Shown piece by piece: positions 17,203 to 26,159 of a stretch of DNA of 64,000 bases. Source of the stretch: Caulobacter soli. Its GTDB lineage: Bacteria; Pseudomonadota; Alphaproteobacteria; Caulobacterales; Caulobacteraceae. Position numbers and translations under genes: made by a program. The notes below the pieces were generated by a model. That model saw only the letters and a list, made by a program, of their open reading frames with translations. It did not search any database and was not told where the DNA came from. The stretch lies in contig NZ_CP049200.1 of assembly GCF_011045195.1 (NCBI RefSeq), positions 248,001 through 312,000 of the forward strand. The letters are read 5' to 3'. Numbering within the stretch: position 1 is the first letter of the stretch; each line of letters begins with the position of its first letter.

Positions 17203-20200
17203 ATGTCCGACCTTGTTCTGATCGACGCGAACCTGTGGGCCGCCACGCGATCGGGCGCGCGCGCCGGCCGCGGCTTTCACTACCAGGACGCGGTGGCGGC
17301 CTGGCTGGCCGTCGAGGCCTGGCGGGGCGCCGAAGCCTGGCGGGCCGTGGTGCCCGAGGGCGTCGATGACATCACCCTGCACGGCCAGGGATGTGAGATC
17401 CGGGCCCAGCTCAAGTCCAGGCACGACCCGCAAGCCTGTTTCACGCTCGGCGAGATCGCGGCCCACATCGCCAAGACCGCCAGCGCGCTGGGAGACGATT
17501 GGCGCGCGAAGGCGGGTCTTCGGGTCGCCCTGGTGCTCGAGCGCCCGGTCAAGGGCCTGGCGGCGACAGGTTGGCGGCGGACACTGGCTGACAGCGACCA
17601 GCCGCTGGAGCCGCTGGCCCGGGTCCTGGCCGCCAGTCTCCCCGCCTGGGGGCCGGCGGAGATCGAAGTCCTCCTCCAACGCACTCATCTCGTCGTCGAA
17701 CCCGAGCCCATGAACCGAGCGGCCGAGGGATTGGAAGGCGGCTCGTCGCTCGCCGCGGCGGCCGCGCGCCTGGCCGCTCAACAACTGCGAGAGATCGTTG
17801 GCCGCTTGGCGGACGCCAATTTCAGAGCGCCGACCGATGCGGTTGGCAGCTTGGGCGCGACCGAGGTGCAGGGGCGGGTCGACGCGATCGGCGCTCTGGT
17901 CGACATCAAGGGCCATCTGGCCCTGATGGCGACGTTTTGCGAGATCGCCGATTTCGGCGCCTCGGTTCAGGCGTCGGATTTCTACAGCGGTGTCGATGTC
18001 GTCCCCGGCCACGTCGGCGCGGGCCTGGTGTTCGAGCGCCCCGACCTCACGGCCGCCCTCCTGGAGGGCCTGGAAGACCGTCGCAGCGTCCTGGTCGCGG
18101 GCCCGTCGGGCGCGGGCAAGTCGGCCCTGGCCTGGTTGGCCGCCTATCAGACGCGGCACGCCGTGCGCTGGTACAGGGTCCGCTCGGCGACGAGCGACGA
18201 CGTCGCCAAGCTCATCCAGATGGCGCGGCTCCTGGAGGTCGGTCCACAGCGACCCATCGGCCTGATGATCGACGATGTCGGCCGTGACGCCAGCACGAGC
18301 GGCTGGGATCAGCTGGTTCGCGAGACGGGCTTTGCGCCCGGCCTGCTGGTGCTGGGGACGGTTCGCGAAGAGGATGTCTTTCCGCTCCAGACCCTGGCTC
18401 GAACCGTGGTGGTGCGGCCGGCGTTGGATGAGGCCCTGGCCCAGCGGATCTGGGCGGCGCTGTCGGCGACACGCAAGCCGGTCTTCGGCCATTGGCGGGA
18501 GCCCTTCGATCTGAGCCGGGGCCTGCTGCTGGAATACACCCATCTGCTCACCCAGGGCCGGCGTCTGGAGGAAACGCTCAGCGAGCAGGTGCGACGCCGC
18601 CTGGATGAACATCGCGACGACGAGCTGCTGGCGTTGCGCGCGGTCTCGTTCGCCGCCGCCCACGCCGCCGCCATTGACGGCGAACGGTTGCGCGATCGCC
18701 TGGGGTGGGAACCGCCGCGAATGGCGCGCGCCCTACAGCGCCTGATCGATGAGCACGCCATCCGCCGAGGTCCTGACGGCGCCTTGTTGGGGTTGCACGA
18801 GATCCGGTCGACCCACCTGGACGCCGCTGTGCGGCAGATCTTGGGGGATGATCGCGCCGTGGCCATGATCGAGGCCGTTCATGCGGTGCGGCCCGGCGAC
18901 CTGGCGGGCTTCGTCATGCGGGTCCTGCGGCGTTGGCCCGAGCAGGAGGGCGCCCTCCTGGACGCCCTCGCCCAGCGGCTGACCCAACCCCAGACCCCGG
19001 CGGCGGTGTGGATCGGCGTCTTCCATGGCCTGGGTTTGGCGACGGCGGAGCGGGTCGCGGCGCATTGGTTGGAGGTCTCAAGAGCGGTCGAGCTTGACGA
19101 TCGGCACAGCTCGACGTTCTTCACGCTGGCCTTGGCGGGAACGGACTTCGGCGACGCGCCCATCTTCGCCAAGGTGAAGGAGGCCGCCACGCTGTTCGCC
19201 GCCGTCGAGGTCTCCGACCTGCGGCGGGCGTTGCTGGACCGGCTGGACGACGCCGCCATCCCCCCCATCGTGGACCAGGACGCCGCGCACGATGTCGCCG
19301 CGGCCCTGCTGCCGTTGTTCGGCTGCGGCCCGGCGCCGGACCTCAAGCTCGACGTCACGATCGACCTGACGACCCTGCCCCTGATGACCCTGCTGGAATT
19401 CGCCCAGACCGTTGGGGCGTTGAATCCGGCCCTGGCTCAGACCCTGATCGCCGAGGCCGGCGGAACGGAGGTCTTGCTGGACCGCCTCTATCATGAGGTC
19501 CCGTGGATCACCCGTCCCGTGCTTGGAGAGGAGGAGGGCGCGGTCTGCGTCAGCGGCGATGTCCGATTCATTTCGCCCGAGGTGCAGCCGGATGTGCACG
19601 CCGATGTCGTGCGGCTGTGCGAGCTGATGGCGATCGCCGCCCCCCAGGCGCAATGGATCATTTCCCGCGCGATCGCGCCCGACGGCCAGCCGGCGGGCTA
19701 TGGCGGCCATGAGATCGCCAGCAAGCGCATGAGGCGCGCGGCCCTGCTCGCGCCGACCCGCATCGCCTGGAACCGGGCGCAGATCCGGGCCGTCCGGCGG
19801 CTGGTCGCGGCGGAAACCCAGACCGGCCGAACAACGGCGCTGGCGTGGGCGGTGAACGAGCTGGCGGGCCAGTTGCAGGAAGCCGCCGATTTCTTCTGCC
19901 GGCAAGAAGAACCGGGGGCCGGATGGAAGGCGCGCCGGATGGCGCGCGCCATTCTGACCGACTTCATCCCGCCTCCGAAGGCCGAAGACGAGATCGTGGG
20001 CGTGCGCGACCAAGGCGTCGCTCCGGCCCACGACGCGATGCACGCCTTCGCGACCGATGTTCAACGCCTGGTCGACGAACTGACGACGACGGACAAGCCC
20101 TCCACGCGGTTGATGGGTTTGCGCACGGTGGATCTGGCCCGCAAGGCCAGGGAGCTTGGCGCGCCGAAGCTCTGGACCATGACCGGGGAAAATCCCCTGC

Positions 20201-21102
20201 CCGCGCTGGAGCGTATGGGCGTGATGCTCTGGGACATCGCCGCCGTGCTCGGTGACGCTGACGCCGATCCGGTCCGACATCACACAGCGGCCCTGCGGGT
20301 CAGCAAGACCAGTCGGCGCAACCCTGTCCTGGGCTGCGCCGCCGCCGAGGCGCGTCAACGCGCGGCCCGCGACGTGGAACGCCGCGCCGACGACATCCGC
20401 AGCGTCCTGGCCAGGCACGGCCTCGAGGTCGAGGTGCTGGCCCGCGCCCAGGACGCCGACGTCGGCTTGACGCTTCTCAATGTGGAGTATCTCGCGCTTC
20501 TGGAGGTCGAGACCATCATAGACTGGTTCCTGACCGAACCGCGGTTCGTGGCCGCGACGTCGGAGCTTCCGGACCTCACGACCCTGGCCTACGCGCCCCT
20601 GAAGCAAGGCCGGATCGTCCCGACGGCCTTGAAGTTCATCCGCACCGTCATGCCCTATCTCAGCCTGACCGAGGATTGGCGAGGACAGGATCGCCACCCG
20701 TTCCTCCAAGACCCCGTCGTGGCGGATTTCAAGGCGGCGTTGGAACCGGTGGCCCTTCTGTCGGCGATCTTGCAGGAAACCGGCCGCCCCCTGATTGCAG
20801 CGGAGGAGGCCTATTTCGAAGAACTGCTTGGCCGCATCCTTCCCAGGCTGCAGGCCTTGGGCCTGATCGCGCAGACAGAGCTGGACGAAGTCGTCGCCAT
20901 GGCCTGCAGGTTCGTGGCGACCGCCTACGAGCGCGTGACGGCGCAGATGGACGGTCATGACGCGGGCGAGGTGTTGGCTATCGAGGCGGCCAGAATTTTC
21001 CCGCCATCGCAGTTCATCCTGCAATCTCTGGAAATTCAGCTGGCGCTGATGGAGCGGGCGCTGAACCTAGTCTCGGCCGAGGCGTCGCCGCGGGATGCTT
21101 GA
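17203..21102 (+). CDS. Cap4/DUF4297-like nuclease fused to a STAND NTPase (Avs-like defence protein)
   Basis: This is a 1299-aa protein. The N-terminus has the Cap4/DUF4297 pattern: a GFHYQ motif (residues 24-28), acidic residues in PEGVDDI (51-57) and the catalytic-type QLKS (69-72), so a PD-(D/E)xK dsDNA endonuclease is expected. A P-loop NTPase follows (AGPSGAGKSAL about 299-309, Walker B IGLMIDDV about 352-359, then a GTVRE sensor-type strand), as in STAND proteins. The remaining ~800 residues are helical and probably form the target sensor. The order nuclease-STAND-sensor matches Avs (AVAST) effectors, in particular DUF4297-bearing type III, though this protein is much shorter. The start at 17203 was chosen because it gives the domain its usual N-terminus. 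Its placement between an SF1 helicase (29 bp gap) and a nuclease-like gene (84 bp gap) is unusual. Confidence 0.82.
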   Translation: MSDLVLIDANLWAATRSGARAGRGFHYQDAVAAWLAVEAWRGAEAWRAVVPEGVDDITLHGQGCEIRAQLKSRHDPQACFTLGEIAAHIAKTASALGDDWRAKAGLRVALVLERPVKGLAATGWRRTLADSDQPLEPLARVLAASLPAWGPAEIEVLLQRTHLVVEPEPMNRAAEGLEGGSSLAAAAARLAAQQLREIVGRLADANFRAPTDAVGSLGATEVQGRVDAIGALVDIKGHLALMATFCEIADFGASVQASDFYSGVDVVPGHVGAGLVFERPDLTAALLEGLEDRRSVLVAGPSGAGKSALAWLAAYQTRHAVRWYRVRSATSDDVAKLIQMARLLEVGPQRPIGLMIDDVGRDASTSGWDQLVRETGFAPGLLVLGTVREEDVFPLQTLARTVVVRPALDEALAQRIWAALSATRKPVFGHWREPFDLSRGLLLEYTHLLTQGRRLEETLSEQVRRRLDEHRDDELLALRAVSFAAAHAAAIDGERLRDRLGWEPPRMARALQRLIDEHAIRRGPDGALLGLHEIRSTHLDAAVRQILGDDRAVAMIEAVHAVRPGDLAGFVMRVLRRWPEQEGALLDALAQRLTQPQTPAAVWIGVFHGLGLATAERVAAHWLEVSRAVELDDRHSSTFFTLALAGTDFGDAPIFAKVKEAATLFAAVEVSDLRRALLDRLDDAAIPPIVDQDAAHDVAAALLPLFGCGPAPDLKLDVTIDLTTLPLMTLLEFAQTVGALNPALAQTLIAEAGGTEVLLDRLYHEVPWITRPVLGEEEGAVCVSGDVRFISPEVQPDVHADVVRLCELMAIAAPQAQWIISRAIAPDGQPAGYGGHEIASKRMRRAALLAPTRIAWNRAQIRAVRRLVAAETQTGRTTALAWAVNELAGQLQEAADFFCRQEEPGAGWKARRMARAILTDFIPPPKAEDEIVGVRDQGVAPAHDAMHAFATDVQRLVDELTTTDKPSTRLMGLRTVDLARKARELGAPKLWTMTGENPLPALERMGVMLWDIAAVLGDADADPVRHHTAALRVSKTSRRNPVLGCAAAEARQRAARDVERRADDIRSVLARHGLEVEVLARAQDADVGLTLLNVEYLALLEVETIIDWFLTEPRFVAATSELPDLTTLAYAPLKQGRIVPTALKFIRTVMPYLSLTEDWRGQDRHPFLQDPVVADFKAALEPVALLSAILQETGRPLIAAEEAYFEELLGRILPRLQALGLIAQTELDEVVAMACRFVATAYERVTAQMDGHDAGEVLAIEAARIFPPSQFILQSLEIQLALMERALNLVSAEASPRDA

Positions 21103-21186
21103 GCGAACGGTTCGGCGAGGTCCGCCGCGAGGCTCGACTTCGGGATACGCCTCGCCTCACCTTCGACGACGATGGGAACGGGTTGC

Positions 21187-22146
21187 ATGCTGACTTTGAG
21201 TTGGACCGACGTGAACCGGTTGGCCCAGGCCGCCGACGGACCGATTGTCGGGGCGCTGGACGGCTCGCTCCTGGGATGGAAGTCCGCCGCGCCGACCAAC
21301 GAGCCGGACGCGGTGGCCGCCGTGGTTTCCGCTGGGATCCCCCGGGCCGCCGCCGCCTGGAGGCCGATCCTTGGTCCGCTCGGGAGGCGGGCCGATATCG
21401 TCGGGATTTTCACGCACTGCACGCCGAAGGTCGAGTTCACCGACGGCGCGGGCGACCTGCAGCACTGCGAACTGGCCGATCTGCTGATTGTTGTCGATGA
21501 CGTCACCGGCGCCTCGCCCGACCGCCGAGCGATGTTGGTCCAGGCGAAGCAGGGCGCGCCGCCGACCAAGACCCTCACCGAATCGGGCGATCTGGTGCAG
21601 TTGGAGCTGCTTTCGACCTGGCCGAGCTTCACCTTCTACCAGAAGCCCTATTTCCGCGCCGACCGCGACATCGGCGCTTCGGGCACGCCCGGCAGGGTCT
21701 CCCAGTCGGGCGAGTATGGCATGATCGATCTTCAGGCCCGCCCGCCGGGTTGGGCGCACGCCGCGCCAGCCAACCCCTTGATTTTCGCGGCGCAGTCCAC
21801 GCTGGGTCTGCTCCTGGCTAGGATGGTTTGTGGAGCCGCCGGGCGGGAGGTCACGATTGGCGGGAGCGATCCCTGGTCGGATACGGTGGAGACGCTGCTG
21901 CAAGTGACATTCCACGCCGCCGCCGCCAGCTATCCCGGCCGTCCAAGCCGCGGGGTGTCAACGCCGGCCTATTTCTACGACGACGGTTCCTGCGGCGGCC
22001 TGGGCCTGTTGGTCGACGCCGGGAAAGAGCGTCCGGTCGTGTTGCGTGGCGGTGGCGGTGGCGGCGCGTCGAGCGACGGTGACGCGCCCTCCGAACCTGG
22101 GCCCATCAACGTTGTTCGCGTCGTGATCTCCCGGGCCTCCGATTGA
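21187..22146 (+). CDS. Uncharacterised protein with possible PD-(D/E)xK core, third gene of the defence operon
   Basis: From the ATG at 21187 the protein has 319 aa. I recognise no named family. A strand-rich segment CELADLLIVVDDV (94-106) is followed by RAMLVQAKQG (114-123). The E/D...QxK spacing resembles the catalytic core of PD-(D/E)xK nucleases. A Tyr- and Phe-rich segment follows (FTFYQKPYF), and the C-terminus has a run of glycines and a flexible tail. It is 84 bp downstream of the Cap4-STAND gene on the same strand, so it probably belongs to the same unit. Without homologues the nuclease reading is tentative, and it could instead be a target-recognition partner. Confidence 0.7.
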   Translation: MLTLSWTDVNRLAQAADGPIVGALDGSLLGWKSAAPTNEPDAVAAVVSAGIPRAAAAWRPILGPLGRRADIVGIFTHCTPKVEFTDGAGDLQHCELADLLIVVDDVTGASPDRRAMLVQAKQGAPPTKTLTESGDLVQLELLSTWPSFTFYQKPYFRADRDIGASGTPGRVSQSGEYGMIDLQARPPGWAHAAPANPLIFAAQSTLGLLLARMVCGAAGREVTIGGSDPWSDTVETLLQVTFHAAAASYPGRPSRGVSTPAYFYDDGSCGGLGLLVDAGKERPVVLRGGGGGGASSDGDAPSEPGPINVVRVVISRASD

Positions 22147-22172
22147 TGGCGAAGGCGCCGATCGCCTAAAGA

Positions 22173-22976
22173 CTATGGCCAGGGATAGGTCTGAACGGCC
22201 CGCTGGACGGTGGAACAATCGTCGGGGCTTTGTCCGCTGGCCTGCTGGGAGGCGTGATAGCGGCTTTGCTGCATGAACATCGGCAACAAGGTCAGCTGCG
22301 CCTGCGATCCTGGCGGCGCGACGCGGTCCATCCAGGCGCCCACGCGCTCCGACGGGCCGCTGATATCGACGCCGCAGGCCGCGCCCCGGCCGACGAGCAC
22401 CGCATAGGTCGTGACCCTGTCGATCAGGCTTGTCATCGAGGCGTCGGTCCCCGGGGTCGCGATTTGAGGCGGCGGGGCGGCGGCGGCGATCAGGGCCTGG
22501 GCCTGGTCGAAGCTCAGAGTCTTGCCGGCCTGGACCAGGACGCGGCCCGTGCAGGACGGCGGCGCCTTGGGGAAGCTGTGCTCTATCGGCGCGTGCGACC
22601 ACGACACAATCGACCAGTAGCGGATCGGGCCGCCGGCCCGAGGGCGGGCGGAGCCGCAATACTCCACACGCTGGCCGCCGGAATCCTCGCCCGCGTCGAC
22701 CAGGGCGTAGGGCTGGCCCAGGCGCTCGGAAATGAAGGCCTCGATCTGGCGGCGCGTATAGGCGCTGTCCTGATCGACGCCGTCGGGCGGCGCCGCGCCC
22801 AGAGGCACGAGTCGCGGCTCGGCTTTCGGCGGCGCGGTCGTCGCAGGCGCCGTGGATGTCGACGCCGAGACGGGGCGGGAGGGGCTGGCGACGGTCGCCA
22901 AGCCGATCATCGCCGCTATGCCCACGACCACGAAGGTCCCCGCACCCGCCAGGATATTGCCGTGCGTCTCGCTCAA
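22173..22976 (-). CDS. Membrane-anchored/periplasmic protein of unknown function
   Basis: The most likely start is the TTG at 22976 (GAGGGTGAGAGG just upstream), giving 267 aa, although the frame stays open to 23171. Near the N-terminus a hydrophobic segment (AGTFVVVGIAAMIGLATVA) forms one membrane helix or uncleaved signal. A Pro/Ala/Thr-rich linker follows, then a soluble domain with four Cys residues (YCGSAR, SCTGRV, ACGVDI, DDCSTV) that may form disulfides in the periplasm. No family is recognised. It is convergent with the defence operon. Confidence 0.6.
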   Translation of the reverse strand: MSETHGNILAGAGTFVVVGIAAMIGLATVASPSRPVSASTSTAPATTAPPKAEPRLVPLGAAPPDGVDQDSAYTRRQIEAFISERLGQPYALVDAGEDSGGQRVEYCGSARPRAGGPIRYWSIVSWSHAPIEHSFPKAPPSCTGRVLVQAGKTLSFDQAQALIAAAAPPPQIATPGTDASMTSLIDRVTTYAVLVGRGAACGVDISGPSERVGAWMDRVAPPGSQAQLTLLPMFMQQSRYHASQQASGQSPDDCSTVQRAVQTYPWP

Positions 22977-23070
22977 CCTCTCACCCTCGCCTGTTGTTCT
23001 TGCAGGTTTGGGTAGCACCTTAGTCGCCAAGGTTTTCCTAATGGCCCCGCTTGGGTCCGTTGAGGCGTCG

Positions 23071-23265
23071 CTAGCGGCTCTCACGAAGCGGCGGGGATCG
23101 AGGCGTTCCCCGGCTGATCGCCTCGAAGGCCTCCTGGGTCGCCAGCATCGCGGCTCTGTGCGCGTCGGCATCGCGCTCGGTTTCGGGAAGGGCGCTTAAT
23201 CGGCGTTCTTCGGTCAAGGCGGCCTGATACCTCGCCACAGCGTCCGGATCGGTGGTCACTCGCAT
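23071..23265 (-). CDS. Small hypothetical protein
   Basis: A 64-aa frame from the ATG at 23265 with AAGG about 11 nt upstream. The frame also opens at 23298. It is Ala/Arg/Glu-rich and predicted helical (DPDAVARYQAALTEERRL). It ends about 95 bp before the start of the membrane-anchored protein on the same strand and could be its operon partner. No family is recognised. Confidence 0.4.
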   Translation of the reverse strand: MRVTTDPDAVARYQAALTEERRLSALPETERDADAHRAAMLATQEAFEAISRGTPRSPPLRESR

Positions 23266-23557
23266 CGAAACTGCCTTAGCCGTGTCGGCCCTCACCATAG
23301 CTCAGGTTTGCCTTGTCGTCATGACATCGCTGTCATTTCCTGCGCCCGGGGCGTTCGGCGCCTCGGTGCCATCGAACAGAGCCGTTTAGAGGTCCGGGGC
23401 GCGGCCAGGTCCGGCGGTTCAGCTTCGTGGGGTGCGCGGGGCGCGTGCGCCGACATCTGAGAAGTCCAGTGTCGGTCGAAGGGCTCACCTGCCGTGAAAG
23501 GAAGAGGCAGGGAGAATTGAGGCGCGCCGATCGGGCGCGTTCAGTCGAGTTTGTCCC

Positions 23558-24091
23558 ATGTCTTCCTCCTCCTGGAGCGCGGAGCGGATCGTCGCCCTGC
23601 GCCGGCTTTGGCTCGAGGGCGCCAGCGCGTCCGAAATCGCCAGAGCCTTGGGCGGCGTCACCCGCAACGCCGTCATCGGCAAGATCCACCGTTTGGGCCT
23701 GACCGGTCGGATGGCGCCGTCGGCGCCGCGCCGAACGGGGCGGTCCGGGGGCGAGCGCCGCCCTGTCCGGCGGATCTCCTCGTCCAAGCCCCCTCCCCCG
23801 CCGGCCACGCCAGGCGTGCGCGCCGCGCCGCGCACGCGGCGCGTCGTCGAGGCCGTCGCCCGGGTGTTCGACACCTGCGCGCTGTCGGCGCGGATCTGTC
23901 GCTGGCCGCTGGGCGATCCTCGCGAGGCGGGGTTCGGCTATTGCGGCGACGGGGTGGCCGGCCAGGGTCCCTACTGCGCGCCGCACCGCCGGGTCGCCCG
24001 TCCCCCTCGTCTTCAGGTCGGCCAAGACCGCGATCGGCGCGGCGGCCGACGCCTCGCGGGGCCACGGGCGGCCGGGACGATCGCGTCCTGA
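23558..24091 (+). CDS. GcrA-family cell-cycle regulator paralogue
   Basis: A 177-aa protein whose first 50 residues match the GcrA signature: WSAERIVALRRLWLEG, then ASEIARALGGVTRNAVIGK and IHRLGLTGR, the helix-turn-helix that binds GANTC-methylated promoters in Caulobacter. A basic Pro/Arg-rich linker follows, and the C-terminal RICRWPLGD...GYCG...PYCAPH contains the Cys/His pattern of the sigma70-interacting domain. Chromosomal GcrA works with CcrM methylation and sigma70. This copy is in accessory DNA next to plasmid-type genes, so it is probably a paralogue that couples replicon genes to the host cell cycle. It is likely not the essential housekeeping copy, though this cannot be proven from the window. 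Confidence 0.85.
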   Translation: MSSSSWSAERIVALRRLWLEGASASEIARALGGVTRNAVIGKIHRLGLTGRMAPSAPRRTGRSGGERRPVRRISSSKPPPPPATPGVRAAPRTRRVVEAVARVFDTCALSARICRWPLGDPREAGFGYCGDGVAGQGPYCAPHRRVARPPRLQVGQDRDRRGGRRLAGPRAAGTIAS

Positions 24092-24143
24092 ACGGCCTGG
24101 AGCGCGGCCCTTGGCTCCAGCGACCTCGCCACCGTCCGGCCCC

Positions 24144-24180
24144 GGCCACAAGGGGCGCTGCGCTCAAAGCCCTTGTGGCC
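24144..24180 (+). promoter_or_regulatory. Large hairpin in the leader of the DUF2493 gene
   Basis: A perfect 11-bp stem (GGCCACAAGGG at 24144-24154, CCCTTGTGGCC at 24170-24180) with a 15-nt loop is flanked by CCGG/CCGG that could extend it. It lies about 75 nt before the next start codon. There is no T-run, so a structured 5' leader is as likely as a terminator for the GcrA-like gene. Confidence 0.4.
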
Positions 24181-24254
24181 GAAACCGGGCCGGCGGCGCG
24201 GGGCGGTCGGGAGCCGACGGGCTCTTCCTCCAACCCCGCTCAGGGACAGATCCC

Positions 24255-25211
24255 ATGACCTCCAACGCCCCCTCCCCTCTCACCGGCCCCCTCACCGCCT
24301 TCGAGGCCCAGGCCTTGACCCTCGACGATCCGCGCCCCCATCCGCCGGAGGACGCCCTGACGCAGCTAGGCCACTGCGTGATGACCGAACTTCTCGACCT
24401 GATCGCCGACACCGCCCTGGAGGATTTCCAGGCCACCCTGGCCGAGGCGCTGATCGGCGCCTTCCACAGCGCCGCGCAGCGGATCGAGCGTGAGGCCGAT
24501 CGGGCGCGCGACAGCCTGCGCGAGATGTTGCGGGACCTGGGCGGCCCGGACGCGAGCGCGTTCGGAATTTCCGAGACCGAGGACGCCAATCTCCAGGAGG
24601 CCACGGTCAAGGCCCACGCCGCCGACATCGCGGTGCTGGCCGTGGAGACCATCCGCAACGCCGCCTCCCAGACCTATACGGTGGCCACCGGCGAGGTCTG
24701 GACGCCATGGCGGGGCGGCGTGCGGGCCAGTCGGACCAGCGCGGCGATGATCGAGGCTCGCGCCGCGATCCGCGCGGCCAAGGCGCGGCGCGACCAGGGT
24801 CTTCCGCCCGGCGCGCAGGTGGTGGCTTTCAGGGCCGCCCCGCGGGCCAACACCGCGATGGACAATGGTCGGGTTCTGGACGCGCTCAACTGGGCGCTCG
24901 AGACCTGGCCGTCCATGGTCCTGGCCACCACGGGCGCGGAGGGTCCCGAGAAGCACGCCATCAAATGGGCCAAGGGACGAGGGCTGACGGTCGTCCTGGC
25001 CAAGCCTGAGTTCGACAGGTTCGGCCGTTCGGCGGTGTTTCGCTGCAACGACGAGCTGCTGGACTTGGAGCCCGTCTGTGTCCTGACCCTGGACCATTCG
25101 CTGGACGTGGCGCGCGAGCCCGAGCCCAAGGCGTTCGGACCGGCCAAGAACCTGGCGCAAAAGGCGCTCGCCAGCGGCGTGCGCGCCTTGGAGGTCCGGC
25201 TGCGCGGCTAG
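24255..25211 (+). CDS. DUF2493 (YspA-like SLOG) domain protein
   Basis: 318 aa from the ATG at 24255 (AGGGA upstream). The N-terminal 180 residues are helical. The C-terminal ~110 residues form a Rossmann-like SLOG/DUF2493 domain: a DNGRVLDALNWAL helix, the VLATTGAEGPEKHAIKWAKG phosphate-binding-like loop, and VVLAKPEFDRFG with downstream strand VFRCNDELL. Such proteins are very common on alphaproteobacterial plasmids and conjugative elements. SLOG domains bind nucleotides or nucleotide-derived ligands, but the role of this family is unknown. A strong terminator follows. Confidence 0.8.
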   Translation: MTSNAPSPLTGPLTAFEAQALTLDDPRPHPPEDALTQLGHCVMTELLDLIADTALEDFQATLAEALIGAFHSAAQRIEREADRARDSLREMLRDLGGPDASAFGISETEDANLQEATVKAHAADIAVLAVETIRNAASQTYTVATGEVWTPWRGGVRASRTSAAMIEARAAIRAAKARRDQGLPPGAQVVAFRAAPRANTAMDNGRVLDALNWALETWPSMVLATTGAEGPEKHAIKWAKGRGLTVVLAKPEFDRFGRSAVFRCNDELLDLEPVCVLTLDHSLDVAREPEPKAFGPAKNLAQKALASGVRALEVRLRG

Positions 25212-25218
25212 CCAGGTC

Positions 25219-25250
25219 GGGGAGCGGCGGGCTCGCCGCTCCCCTTTTTT
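25219..25250 (+). terminator. Rho-independent terminator after the DUF2493 gene
   Basis: A perfect 10-bp G/C stem (GGGGAGCGGC at 25219-25228, GCCGCTCCCC at 25235-25244) with a 6-nt loop is followed by six T residues, 8 bp after the stop codon. Confidence 0.9.
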
Positions 25251-25485
25251 GCCGGGCGGGCGGAATGAAGGCGGAACGAAATCCAAGATCTGGGGCTTGG
25301 AGCCAGATCGCCTACAAAATTTTGCGGTTGGCGATTCGTTCGCCCGCTGGCGCCGCGGGCGCGAGGTGTCGACGTCAGAAGACGTTTCCAGCAAAGGTTC
25401 GGAGACTTGTTCGGCGGCGCTGCTGGGCTGCTGGGTCGCCTCCTGCCGGGCGCGCCCTGCCCGCAACTCGCCGTCCAAGAGGGAG

Positions 25486-26019
25486 TCAGCCATCGCGCCC
25501 GGCAGCGGACTGATCGCCTCCCAACGCGGTGAGCGCCGCCGCCACGCCCTCATCGATGCTCTTGTGAGCGGTGTCGATGCTGAGGCGATCGCTATCCCAA
25601 GCGTGATAATCGCGCGCGCAGACCGCATCCCAGTCCGGCAGCGCCAAGCCGGGAATGTCACCGGTCCGAGTTTCGACCCTGCGGCGGTGTTCCGCCCTAT
25701 CCGAGCAGACAATTTCCAACCACACGACCTGCGCGCCAACGCGGCTTGCGGCGGCCCGCCAGCCGTCCCGCGCTTCTTGCCAGTCGTTGACGCAGTCAGC
25801 GATGACGTCGTGTCCAAGGGCGAGGTTGTCGGCGGCGAGCGCCTGGGCGGCGCGATAGGTCCAGTCACGCAGGTCGGTCGGCGCCGTGCCAGACGCCCAG
25901 ATTGCCTGGTCCATCGCATCGATACGCAGCCAGAAGGCCCCGGTCTGCGCCGCCAGTTTGCGCGCGATGGTCGACTTGCCGCTGGCCGGCAATCCCGCAA
26001 AGACAATCAGTCTGGCCAT
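25486..26019 (-). CDS. AAA/zeta-type P-loop kinase
   Basis: A 177-aa protein with Walker A GLPASGKST at residues 9-17, an Asp-rich strand DVIADCVNDW and the LID-type Arg stretch RAEHRRRVETR, the fold of small nucleotide/metabolite kinases (AAA_33, related to zeta toxins and gluconate kinase). The substrate cannot be told from the sequence. No antitoxin-like gene is adjacent, so a toxin role is not supported. The region between its stop and the terminator at 25250 (about 235 bp) contains no supported gene. Confidence 0.8.
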   Translation of the reverse strand: MARLIVFAGLPASGKSTIARKLAAQTGAFWLRIDAMDQAIWASGTAPTDLRDWTYRAAQALAADNLALGHDVIADCVNDWQEARDGWRAAASRVGAQVVWLEIVCSDRAEHRRRVETRTGDIPGLALPDWDAVCARDYHAWDSDRLSIDTAHKSIDEGVAAALTALGGDQSAAGRDG

Positions 26020-26159
26020 TTCTTGCCCTTCATGGAGCGTGGATCACGAACGAGGAGGCCATAGAGATGTTTTTTCTCGGCTGGACGGGCGGCGCCCCCG
26101 CCGACCCGCAGGGGCCCAGGATCGTCGATGCTGACCGCCCGTCGATGCGCGCCGCGCGT

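Noticed and set aside
19078..21024. 648-aa minus-strand open frame opposite the STAND gene
   Set aside because: Shadow of the plus-strand coding sequence.
24366..26006. 546-aa minus-strand frame across the DUF2493 gene and the kinase
   Set aside because: It crosses a strong terminator and two better-supported genes; only chance openness.
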